Positions 1 through 8,700 of a stretch of 23,663 bases of DNA are shown in pieces (position 1 is the first letter of the stretch; every line of letters begins with the position of its first letter). The notes under the pieces were generated by a model, which searched no databases, had not been told where the DNA came from, and worked only from the letters and a program-made list of their open reading frames with translations. Location of the stretch: positions 1-23,663 of the forward strand of contig JAEZDS010000011.1 in NCBI GenBank assembly GCA_023433205.1. Reading direction: 5' to 3'. The position numbers and the translations under genes are program-made. The stretch comes from Bacteroidota bacterium (GTDB taxonomy: Bacteria > Bacteroidota > Bacteroidia > B-17B0 > Aurantibacillaceae).

Positions 1-19
1 AGCTGCCTCTGTGCTAGCG

Positions 20-41
20 GCATCCGATAGCTATCGGATGC
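20..41. repeat. 22-bp perfect palindrome, part of a longer bulged hairpin
   Basis: The core CATCCGATAG/CTATCGGATG is a perfect inverted repeat, extended by one G-C pair on each side. Leaving G42 unpaired adds four more pairs (AGCG 16-19 with CGCT 43-46). It lies 23 bp beyond the antitoxin stop codon, so it could terminate or protect the toxin-antitoxin mRNA, but neither strand has a long U-run. CCGATAGCTATCGG-type palindromes recur between genes in Bacteroidota, so a dispersed REP-like element is equally likely. Confidence 0.6.
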
Positions 42-63
42 GCGCTGTTATGCGGTAGTGCGG

Positions 64-369
64 TCACCCGATAAGTAAATTTATAGGTCTGCCAAGGCCG
101 AATTCGAAAATTCGATACAGCGTCGAAAGCTGGATGTCACATTTACCATTCTCAAGTCTGGAAATATAGCTTTTCTTGGTCCCGACTTTCTCCGCGAGTT
201 CGTCTTGTGTCATATTCGCTTCTTTACGTGCCTCTTTCAGCATTTCACTGATTACAAAATATTGCGCTTTCTCCTCAAATTTGTCACGTTTAGAAGTGCC
301 TATTTTTCCGTACTTGATGTCAAGTAATTCATCAAAGTTTCGGGCGTCTTTCATCGTTTTCTTTTTCAT
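64..369 (-). CDS. higA: HigA-type antitoxin, XRE-family HTH
   Basis: This is a 101-aa DNA-binding antitoxin expected to neutralise the co-encoded HigB-like ribonuclease and to repress their promoter. Residues 42-95 form a Cro/C1-type helix-turn-helix: the segment MTQDELAEKVGTKKSYISRL carries the usual Q..LA...G....IS.LE pattern, followed by NGKCDIQLSTLYRI. The N-terminal 40 residues are charged and probably contact the toxin. The ATG overlaps the toxin stop codon (ATGA, 366-369), so the two are translationally coupled. Toxin-before-antitoxin order is typical of HigBA and unlike most type II pairs. Family assignment is strong; that this pair is active is inferred. Confidence 0.88.
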   Translation of the reverse strand: MKKKTMKDARNFDELLDIKYGKIGTSKRDKFEEKAQYFVISEMLKEARKEANMTQDELAEKVGTKKSYISRLENGKCDIQLSTLYRIFEFGLGRPINLLIG

Positions 370-716
370 GATCTTTTCTTTTTGTGTTCGAAATACTCCT
401 TTTTCAGTTTCTCCGCCAATTCAATTTCCTGTTTAGGTGTCTTCTGCGATTTCTTTTGAAAGCCGTTAAACAAGATCACCAAATTACCTTTATCAAAACA
501 ACAGAAAATTCTAAAGATGTCGCTCTTAACTTCAACTCGAATTTCGTATAGTCCGTCTGTGCCGGTCATGTGGTCAAGAAATTTCTTTGGAACCCGGTCC
601 ACTGTCCGCAATATCTTAAAGACGTACTCGATCTTCTCTTGAACCTTCGACGTCTGTGCGACAAAAAATTCGGTGAAATAGTGTCGATGGAAAATGAGCT
701 GTCTCTCTGTCTTCAC
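366..716 (-). CDS. higB: HigB-like toxin, RelE/Gp49 superfamily
   Basis: This 116-aa protein resembles the phage-derived Gp49-like/HigB family (RelE fold), ribosome-dependent mRNA endonucleases. The diagnostic stretch is at residues 52-93: GTDGLYEIRVEV, DIFRIFCCFD, LVILFNGFQKK, then SQKTPKQEIELA and a lysine-rich C-terminus. The conserved K-Q-K-T-P region and the arginines of EIR and FRI are the kind of basic residues that contact RNA in the family. Length is normal and the frame intact. The start is GTG at 716; no ATG lies upstream in a useful position. The best promoter -7 box ends only 4 nt before it, so the mRNA may be leaderless, or translation may begin a few codons further in. Confidence 0.87.
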   Translation of the reverse strand: MKTERQLIFHRHYFTEFFVAQTSKVQEKIEYVFKILRTVDRVPKKFLDHMTGTDGLYEIRVEVKSDIFRIFCCFDKGNLVILFNGFQKKSQKTPKQEIELAEKLKKEYFEHKKKRS

Positions 717-720
717 CGTC

Positions 721-750
721 CAAAGTTAACTATAAAGTTAACATTATCAA
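721..750 (-). promoter_or_regulatory. Toxin-antitoxin promoter with overlapping operator
   Basis: Read on the minus strand, TTG (750-748), a 19-bp spacer and TAACTTTG (728-721) match the Bacteroidota housekeeping promoter TTG-N19-21-TAnnTTTG. Two copies of the palindrome GTTAAC lie at 725-730 and 737-742, 12 bp centre to centre, and one overlaps the -7 box. This is a natural site for a dimeric XRE antitoxin to block transcription, giving the usual autoregulation of such pairs. The promoter match is seen; operator function is inferred. Confidence 0.6.
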
Positions 751-858
751 AGAGAAAGAAACATGAAAAATGTTAAAGAGTTTGGATGCTCTGGTGTTTG
801 TCCGCATTAGCGGTAACTACAAAATACCCGCATAAACAACCATTTACAAACGAATGTA

Positions 859-894
859 ATTAATTAAACGCAATTAATATACTTGCCTGGCAAG
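859..894 (-). terminator. Possible 3' end hairpins of the six-gene operon
   Basis: Beyond the stop codon at 930, the minus strand carries a short hairpin CTTGC-ctg-GCAAG (882-894 on the plus strand). An AT-only inverted repeat follows (ATTAATT 859-865 with AATTAAT 872-878). Neither has a strong GC stem plus U-run, so this is a weak call based on position. The rest of 776-929 shows no gene. Confidence 0.25.
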
Positions 895-929
895 CCCTTG
901 TAATACACAAATCCAGACTAAACAAGCCC

Positions 930-3900
930 TCACCTGCCCGCCTGATTTCTCAACAAGGTCACAAAACCTTTTACCGGTGCGGGCATTCCATCAATTAAAA
1001 GCACATAATAGTAAGTGCCATCGGGCAGCAGCTCTCCTGCCATGTTTCTCCCATCCCATTGGTTCTGGTATTGTTCAGCAAAAAACACTTCCTGGTTCCA
1101 GCTGTTAAAAATACTCACCCGGTTGTTTGGATAAGCACCGATATTTTTAATGATCCAGGTGTCATTCAGCTGGTTGCCATCGGGGGTAAGTATATTATAT
1201 GGATAAACCGCAAAACCCTCATTCACGGTTACCAGCATGGTGTCTTTGTTTATGCAGCCGAACTCGTCAATCCCGGTTATTATATATTCAGTGGTTTCGG
1301 CCGGATTCAAAACTACATTCCCGGAGTTTGGATTATCTATGCTGTTAGCAGGAAACCAGTAAAACTCTGAGGCACCGCTCAAACGGATCCTGATCTCACT
1401 TCCCTTTTCAATAATTGTGTCTTTTATAAAATGAAGGTCAGGCTTTTTATACACCTTAAGAATTTTACTGACAGAATCAGTGCAGCCTTCACTGCTCTCG
1501 ACATACAAGTTAACCCTGAATTCTCCTGAACCATCGTAGTAGTGATGCGGGAAATTTTCACTGCTTGTTGTACCATCACCAAAATCCCAGCTACTCCGGT
1601 AGGTACCAGATTGCACTTTTGAGCGGTTGTGGAACCTTGCCTCTTCGTTCTCACATACATTCATTGCTCCAAAATCTGCCAGCGGCGCCTCAGCAACAAT
1701 CAGGCTTTGCACTACGGTATCCGTACATCCGAAGGTGTTTTCAACAAACAGCATTACATCATACTTTCCGGAATTAAGATACTGCCTCACAGGGCTCTCA
1801 GCTAAACTGCTGCTGTTATCGCCAAAGTCCCAGTGTGTTCTTTTTACCGTGCCTTCACTGTTTACGGATGTGTTGGTGAAACTTGCAGCAAAGCCCTCGC
1901 AGAGATTGTTAACGACAAACCCGGCAACCGGCTTTGCATGCAGCCGGATCTGTCTCACCACAGTATCTGCACATGCGTGGTTGCTTATGGCTACGAGCTG
2001 CACTTCCGCGACACCGGCTCCAGCAAACACATGTACAGGTTCACTCTGCAAAGAGTTAAAGCCGGGTCCATTCCAGTTAAAAAAAAGCGACCCGGTGCTT
2101 AGGGAACTGAGATTTATAAAACGAACGCTGTCTCTTTCACACACATCTGCAGCAGTAAATAAAGCCCTGGGTGTGGGGTAAACCTGAATGTGCTTTTCTG
2201 TTACAGCTGCACAGCCGGAATCACTGACTGCCGTGGCTTTAAACTGGTAGGAACCCGGGTTTTTAAAGGTATGCGCGGACTGGGCGAAAGTGCTGCTCTG
2301 GCCATCACCAAAACTGATATGCCATGTTAGCGGTAAAGCCGCTGGCACGGCGCTAACTGAGTAAGCGCACACAGCATTCTGACATACGTCTTCTGCTGCA
2401 AGCGTCAGCAACGGTGTTTCGTGCACCACCACAGCGCCCTGGCAGGTGTCGCTGCAATTATTGGAAGATGAAACAATCAGCGTCAGGCTGTACACTCCGG
2501 CAGTGGCATAAGTAAAAGATGGATTACTCTTAGTGCTGTTTGCTCCGGAACTGCTCTGCCACCACGAAAACAGCGGGCCGGCGCTAATTGTACTGGTGTT
2601 GCTAATATTCACAGCCGACCCTGAACACACATAGGTGCTTGTAAATAACGCATGAGGCCGTGGATGTACCGTGATGTGTTTAACCACACTGTCTTTACAA
2701 CCAGCTGCGCTTAAAACCGTAACCCGGGCAAGATAGGTTCCAGCCTGCTGATAACTGTGAACAGCTGAGTTTCCTGACATACTTACTCCGTCTCCAAACG
2801 ACCACTGAACTGATGTTAAACTTCCGCTGGCAATATTGCTTGTATTTATAAAGCTTAACTTCTCATTGGAACAAGCAGTATCAGACGACAAAAAACCTGC
2901 TACAGGCAAAGAAAATGCGGAGAGATTTTGTCTGGTGCTGTCAATACACCCGGCAGCGTCTGTTGCCGTTAGTTTTACACTGTAAGAGCCCGCATTATTA
3001 TAAACATGCTGGGGAGACATAACCATAGAACCTGAACCGTCACCAAATGACCACAGATATGATACAGCGTTCTGGCTTAGATTGCTGTACGTGCAGAGTG
3101 ACTTTGCACAAACATCATTTACACTAAATGAACTCACCGGTCGCTGCAACACAGTTATGGTAAACGAACCCGAACCGGCCGGCGCGCAGACACCGTTTTT
3201 ACTTACAGCCCTGTAAATAGTAGTTGCAGAAAGAGATCCGGGGAGCAGTACAACTCCATTCTGGCTGATGTTACTCCAGTTTGTTCCGTCATGAGATTTT
3301 TCCCAATTAAGCACATTGCCGTAGTGCATCTGAAGCTGCAGAGGTGCTGCATTGTTGCCGCTGCAAAGAAAGGAAGTGCCGCTGATCAATCCACCAGCAC
3401 TTGCCTGGTCAACCTGCACCTTCACCGGCACCGTTTGTTCAACTAAACAAGAACCGTTTTGAACTGACACTCTGAACCAGCTTGTTTGTGTAAGATTACT
3501 GAAGGATAGAGCGGACAGTCCGGCACTGCCACTCACCACATAAAAGGGTCCGCCCGGCGCCTGTGAAGTTTCCCAGCTTACTACAGATCCAGTAGCTCCG
3601 TTTATAGAGACTATACCTGAATTGGCAACCGCACACACGGTTTGAGCCCCCGACAAAAAGCCAGATACCGTTGGTGCAGTAACGTTTACAAACTTACTGG
3701 CTGACACTGCCTCGGGGCAAACACCATTCTTTACACGGCATCGGAACTCCGTGCCGCCGGTGAGCATCGGATATGTAACTACAGGTGTGGCTGAAGATGC
3801 TATGGTGTGCGTACTTATCCAGGCATTGTTTGAATACTCCCAGCACATAACAGATCCCGTGAACGCGCTAACACTTAAAGTTACCGGTGCCGAACTGCAA

Positions 3901-4256
3901 ACTTCGCCGGGTGCAGATAATAACCCCGCTGAAGAAACAGAGGTACAGCTTACGCCAACAACATTGCTGTTGTTTTCGGAATAACCCGGCAATTGCACAA
4001 CTGCCCTGAACCAGGTGTCTGCAGACAGATTCTGATAGCTGTAAACAGCTCCATTAAAATACAGGGGAATCCAGGGCCCGGAGGGACTGAAAGCCATTTC
4101 CCATCTTTTGATTGTTCCACTGTAAGAAGTCAGACTTAAGGTTCCACTATTTGAAGACGCACACACAGTTGCATTGCCACTTAGTGACCCTGCGCTCGTT
4201 TGAGTGTTGGCCTCAAACACCAGCGTCATAAATAAAATGATCAATAGCTTTTTCAT
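930..4256 (-). CDS. Giant PKD-repeat surface protein, T9SS type B sorting domain
   Basis: This 1108-aa secreted adhesin-like protein has a signal peptide (1-18, MKKLLIILFMTLVFEANTQ). Four Ig-like modules follow (about 20-370, each with a buried Trp in a WE motif), then seven PKD modules (about 372-935, with WSFGDG, WDFGDN and WDFGDGTTSS signatures) and one more beta module (936-1010). The end (1015-1108) is a gliding-motility-associated type B domain: NILTPDGNQLNDTW, VSIFNSWNQEVF, W-DGR and LLPDGTYYYVLL. Type B domains direct export by T9SS and need a PorP/SprF-family partner; the well-studied case is SprB with SprF. Such a partner is encoded directly upstream with a 4-bp ATGA overlap, so this protein is its likely client. 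It probably forms an extended surface filament. Ligand unknown. Confidence 0.9.
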   Translation of the reverse strand: MKKLLIILFMTLVFEANTQTSAGSLSGNATVCASSNSGTLSLTSYSGTIKRWEMAFSPSGPWIPLYFNGAVYSYQNLSADTWFRAVVQLPGYSENNSNVVGVSCTSVSSAGLLSAPGEVCSSAPVTLSVSAFTGSVMCWEYSNNAWISTHTIASSATPVVTYPMLTGGTEFRCRVKNGVCPEAVSASKFVNVTAPTVSGFLSGAQTVCAVANSGIVSINGATGSVVSWETSQAPGGPFYVVSGSAGLSALSFSNLTQTSWFRVSVQNGSCLVEQTVPVKVQVDQASAGGLISGTSFLCSGNNAAPLQLQMHYGNVLNWEKSHDGTNWSNISQNGVVLLPGSLSATTIYRAVSKNGVCAPAGSGSFTITVLQRPVSSFSVNDVCAKSLCTYSNLSQNAVSYLWSFGDGSGSMVMSPQHVYNNAGSYSVKLTATDAAGCIDSTRQNLSAFSLPVAGFLSSDTACSNEKLSFINTSNIASGSLTSVQWSFGDGVSMSGNSAVHSYQQAGTYLARVTVLSAAGCKDSVVKHITVHPRPHALFTSTYVCSGSAVNISNTSTISAGPLFSWWQSSSGANSTKSNPSFTYATAGVYSLTLIVSSSNNCSDTCQGAVVVHETPLLTLAAEDVCQNAVCAYSVSAVPAALPLTWHISFGDGQSSTFAQSAHTFKNPGSYQFKATAVSDSGCAAVTEKHIQVYPTPRALFTAADVCERDSVRFINLSSLSTGSLFFNWNGPGFNSLQSEPVHVFAGAGVAEVQLVAISNHACADTVVRQIRLHAKPVAGFVVNNLCEGFAASFTNTSVNSEGTVKRTHWDFGDNSSSLAESPVRQYLNSGKYDVMLFVENTFGCTDTVVQSLIVAEAPLADFGAMNVCENEEARFHNRSKVQSGTYRSSWDFGDGTTSSENFPHHYYDGSGEFRVNLYVESSEGCTDSVSKILKVYKKPDLHFIKDTIIEKGSEIRIRLSGASEFYWFPANSIDNPNSGNVVLNPAETTEYIITGIDEFGCINKDTMLVTVNEGFAVYPYNILTPDGNQLNDTWIIKNIGAYPNNRVSIFNSWNQEVFFAEQYQNQWDGRNMAGELLPDGTYYYVLLIDGMPAPVKGFVTLLRNQAGR

Positions 4257-5716
4257 TTTTCAGATATTTGAAGGACCCACGGCTCGCCTCGTGTAATTGT
4301 TCTGACAGCTGTTTCTTTTTTTAGAGCAGCCAGCTCGGTCAGCGCAGAGGTCAGGTCAGTGAATATTTTTTCTGTCGTAACATAGATGTAACGGTTCTGC
4401 TGTCCCTGAGGTGAGAGCAGAGTAGTTTTAAAATCCAGCTCCCGCAGAAGGAATCTCTGGTACTTACGTGCATATTCCGGCAGCTGGTAAACTCCCAATA
4501 CAATGTGATAGCTTTTCCTGAATCCTTCATCCTTGGTAATGCCACCACTTTCGGCCTCCTCAAGAGCCGCTACAAATGCCTGCGCTGTTCCAGATGTGGC
4601 AGATGCCTGCTTAACCAGCATTGAAATGTCCTCTTTGTTTAACTGCGCTGCTTTCAGGGATTCGAGTTCTTTTTTCAGCGCCGCTACATTGGCCTGAAGA
4701 CTATCAACACTTTGTCTGGCTATAGATAATCGCTGTTCGCCCAAATCCAGCCGCTCTTCCAGAGCCCTGATTTCGCGGCGGTTTTGTGACGTCTTTTCAT
4801 TGTTTACCGGACTCTTTTCACTTCCAAAACCAAATCTCAGACCTATCTCATGTCCCCCACCTGCCATTGCATGCCTCACGCCATTATACTCGTAACTGTA
4901 AAAAACTTTTATGTCTCTACTTATACCAATGCCAATGGTGCTGTACCATGCCGAAGCTGCTCTGTATCCCGCCCCCAGTATCACCTTTTGTTTGAATGCC
5001 ACGTGTAATGAAACATCGGGCTGGAAATCCAATCCCTGGAAGCTGCGAAAGATCACTGTAGGCAGTAGTTCCCACTGTTCATTCCCCAGGCCGATGGCTT
5101 TTCTGGCGAGAATACAATATTGTGGAATGGTGCTGAACCGAAGATCTTTTCCCGGCAGGGCATCTTTATAAATATAACCACTTCCAAGCAGGTGATTTGC
5201 TGTCCCCATCAACAGGAACGATTTAAAATAATACGTAAATCCGAAAGATGCATCGGGAGAGGTACTGCTCTGAATAGAGGTGAACTGCGATAGCTCCTCA
5301 GGTGCTTCAGCCTGCACTCTCGAAAAATCAATGCGCTGCCGCACAAACCCTCCAGAAATACCAAGCATTAATCCCTGTTTTGAACCTAGCTTCACTCTAT
5401 ACCTGAAAGACATCTGTACTCCCGAATTGGCGAGAAATCCTGCACTTTCATTCAGGGCGCTCAACCCAACGCCCACGTTACCATTTCTCAATGCACCATT
5501 TATTACAAAGTGCTGAAGCTCAGGGGCACCGCTGACCTCAAGAAAAGTTCTTTTATAATGACACATTGCATAACCTTGCTGGTCAAAGCCTGCGGCAGAG
5601 GGGCCGGCTGAATAGAGGTTGTAGGTTGTCTGGTTGAGGATCAGTGATTGTTGTGAATATTGAACCGCTGCAGCCAGACAAAACACCATTGAACAACAGG
5701 TATTTTTAAACGACAT
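4253..5716 (-). CDS. PorP/SprF-family outer-membrane protein with coiled coil and SPOR-like domain
   Basis: This 487-aa protein has a signal peptide (about 1-20) and a PorP/SprF-type beta-barrel at 22-297. The barrel opens with the family pattern LILNQTTYNLYSAGPSAAGF and continues with alternating strands such as GNVGVGLSALNE and VFYSYEYNGVRHAMAGGGHE. Standard members end near residue 300-330. This one continues with a charged heptad coiled coil (305-358) and a C-terminal domain (402-486, YHIVLGVYQLPEYARKYQRF to EPWVLQI) whose beta-alpha-beta pattern and G-x-Y/F motif resemble SPOR. SPOR domains bind denuded peptidoglycan in the periplasm, so the extension may anchor the barrel to the wall. 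It starts 2 bp after the type A giant and overlaps the type B giant, so it probably serves their secretion or attachment. Barrel call firm; SPOR call moderate. Confidence 0.85.
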   Translation of the reverse strand: MSFKNTCCSMVFCLAAAVQYSQQSLILNQTTYNLYSAGPSAAGFDQQGYAMCHYKRTFLEVSGAPELQHFVINGALRNGNVGVGLSALNESAGFLANSGVQMSFRYRVKLGSKQGLMLGISGGFVRQRIDFSRVQAEAPEELSQFTSIQSSTSPDASFGFTYYFKSFLLMGTANHLLGSGYIYKDALPGKDLRFSTIPQYCILARKAIGLGNEQWELLPTVIFRSFQGLDFQPDVSLHVAFKQKVILGAGYRAASAWYSTIGIGISRDIKVFYSYEYNGVRHAMAGGGHEIGLRFGFGSEKSPVNNEKTSQNRREIRALEERLDLGEQRLSIARQSVDSLQANVAALKKELESLKAAQLNKEDISMLVKQASATSGTAQAFVAALEEAESGGITKDEGFRKSYHIVLGVYQLPEYARKYQRFLLRELDFKTTLLSPQGQQNRYIYVTTEKIFTDLTSALTELAALKKETAVRTITRGEPWVLQISEK

Positions 5717-5718
5717 GA

Positions 5719-8700
5719 TTAATCAGTTTTAATGAATTTTATGGTCTTTTCAATCTCCCCTTTGAGCCCACCGGCCCTTATGTTCAACAGATAAACTCCA
5801 TGCGCAAGATCGTTCAGCATTAGCCTGTTGTGATGTATCCTTTCGGCAGGATACTTTCTCGCATCAATGACCCGTCCGCTGATGTCGCTTACCTGCAGGG
5901 TTAAAGCCGCAGCGTCATTCAATTCAACATGAATGTTCACTTCTGTGTGCCCGGGATTGGGGAAAAGCTTTGCGCTTAACAGCTCCAGGGAAGCAACAGG
6001 CCCAGGCGCCTTCGCCCTGCTCTCCCTGAACAATACACTTAAGGCTTTGGTGATCCTGTCGGTACAGTATCCGCTACTCACTTCAAGGGTAACACTAAAA
6101 TCAGCAGGTAACACGTAAGTGTGAACGGGGCTGAATTCCGCACTCGTGCTGCCATCACCAAAAGTCCACGACTGACTGAGTGGCACGGGTTGCGACAAAT
6201 TCACAAACTGCACCGGTTTATTCACTGTATCCATCGTTGAGGCAAGAAACATTGCCTGAATAGTATTTGTACTTACATAAACAACAGTGGTATCGCTTGC
6301 TATACATCCGCCCTGGTTAATGTCGAGCCAGTATTTTCCTTCCTCCGTTATATTCACTGTTTGTAACAAAGAGGTAAAACCTTTTTCAGACCTCCATACA
6401 TTATTTACAGATTGAGGAGAACTGATCGTTACAGGCTGCCCCGAACATATATACCTGGCGTAAGGACCAATATCGAGTTGCGGTGCCTGCACTACAGATA
6501 TCACAACAAAATCGCTGGAACTGCAGCCCCCCGGACCAGTTACTGTTACGCCATAAAGGCCCGCTGCGTCAACCCTGCAGCTTTGTGTTGTGTCGCCGCT
6601 CAACCATCTGTATGAGTGTCCGGGATTGCCCGCATCAAGACTGAATCCTGCGTTGCTACACAAACTTGTGTCGTTGCCCAGGAACACCTTTACCAGTGGA
6701 TAAATTTGGAGGTCAACTGAATCGCCGGCTGTACAACCCGACAATTTATCGGTCACTGAAACGGCAGCCATTCCTGAATGAAAAAATTCGGCCTGCTGAT
6801 GCTGGGAACCATCGCTCCACAGATAGTCGCAACCTGCATTACGGGCGTCAAGCAATATTTTTCCGCAGGCCTGTTTGTCTGGGCCCAGATCAACTTCCGG
6901 GGTTTTTTTAAAGGTTACGATAATGGTGTCAATACCAGTACAACCGTTCGGCGCTTCACCGCTCACCCAATATATACCAGACTGAGAAAGTGTTATCGCA
7001 GACAGGGTATCTGAAGTGTTCCATATATAGTTTACCAGGTTCCCGGATGCTGCGAGCTGTAAACCTGTTTTGGGTTTACACATCACTGTATCTTTTCCCA
7101 GATCAACATGCGCTGGGGGCTTCACAACAACTACAATAGTATCGGAGCCACTGCACTGATTCTGATCAGTAACTGTTACCACAAAAGTACCGCTGCCTGA
7201 GATCATAATTTTTTGTGAGGTCTCAGTGGTGCTCCACAGATAGTTAGAGGAAGGATAACCTGCATCAAGTTGAAACTGACCACAAACCGCAGTGTCGCTG
7301 CCAAGCATGGGGCTCACCGGTGTGTTTAACAGAAGCTGTACTACATCAGATGCAGAACAACCATTTGAAAACGTTACAACAACCGCAAACGTTCCGCTGT
7401 GGCTTGCCTGGACAGTTTGTGTTTGCTGCGCACCCGGACTCCACTGATAAGATGAGCCGGGATTAAACGCATCCAGCACGTAACTTGTGCCGCAGGTGCT
7501 GATGCTGCCTCCCAGGTTAACAACAGGTGAAGATAAGACTGAAACTGTCTGCGTGCTGGTGTCGGCGCACCCATTCTGATCTGTAACGATCAGTGAAGCG
7601 GCGTATGTTCCGTGTTGTGGATAAACATAATTGTGTGTTAACAAATTTGATGCAGCAACGATATTGTTGCCATAGTGCCAGTGACTGGAAAGAAGCGACC
7701 CTGACGAATTATTAACGAACTGCGTGGGTTGTCCCAGGCAAACCTGGCCGGCAGAAAAGTGCGCAGAAGGTTGCGGATGGATCAGCAAAACCTCTGAATA
7801 CTGATGAACACAACCCGAATCACTGATTGCTGTCAGAGACACAGTGTACAAACCATTCTGATTGTATGCCATCATCCCATTAACTCCATTGGAAGATACA
7901 GAGTTGCCGAAATTCCACAGATAAGAGGAAATGCTGCCCGATGACACTGAACTGGTGTTGGTAAAATAAACAGGTTCATTTACACATGCCACCGAGGAGG
8001 TGGAGACAAAATGAGCTGCAGGCAGGTGATTCACAAATACAGTTTTCAGAACAGAATCCCTGCAACCAACAGGCGCTTCAACACGCAGCCATACATTGTA
8101 AGATCCTGACAGGGCATATCGTTTCGCCGGAGATACAGCGCCGGAGCTGCTGCCATCACCAAACAACCACGTGTATGAACATGAGCCGGTATTACAGCTA
8201 CTTTGATTCAGGAAATTCAGTGTGTCTCCTTCACAAACATTAAGACTGTTGAACTGAGGCAGGTTTCTTGGGTGGATAAGGATGGAATCATAGCTTGTGT
8301 CTCTGCAGCCAAAGCCTGTGACTGCGATGAGCTGCAATTGATACATGCCCTGGGCGCTGTAGGTTTGCACTGGCGTGTTAAGCGTGCTGGTATTTGCCAC
8401 ACCCATCCCGAGCTGCCAGATCTGTCCTGTTACCGGCATTCCGGTATAATTGCTCACCGAATTATGACTGAAGCTAACTGCATCTGTCACGCAATCATGG
8501 GTGAAACTGAAAGAAGCCTGAGGTTGTGGATAAACAACAATATTGCTGGAAGCAGAGATGGAACTGCAGCCATGCTCAGAAGTGGCGGTAAGCTGTGCCC
8601 AGTAATTCCCCGCTGAACTGAATTTGTGTTTAAAGAGTTGCTGCTGAGTTTGCAGAGTGCTGTTATCGCTGAATAACCAGGTATTCTGAAAAGTCCCCTG

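Noticed and set aside
1..820. Toxin-antitoxin pair as an integron gene cassette, with the left hairpin as an attC site and similar 15-mers at 52-66 and 799-813 as borders
   Set aside because: No proper GTTRRRY/RYYYAAC core pair is placed around the hairpin, and the two 15-mers match at only about 11 positions, one of them overlapping the antitoxin stop. No integrase is visible.
1627..2181. 184-codon plus-strand frame inside the type B giant
   Set aside because: It lies antisense within a continuous repeat protein with clear domains and has no features of its own.
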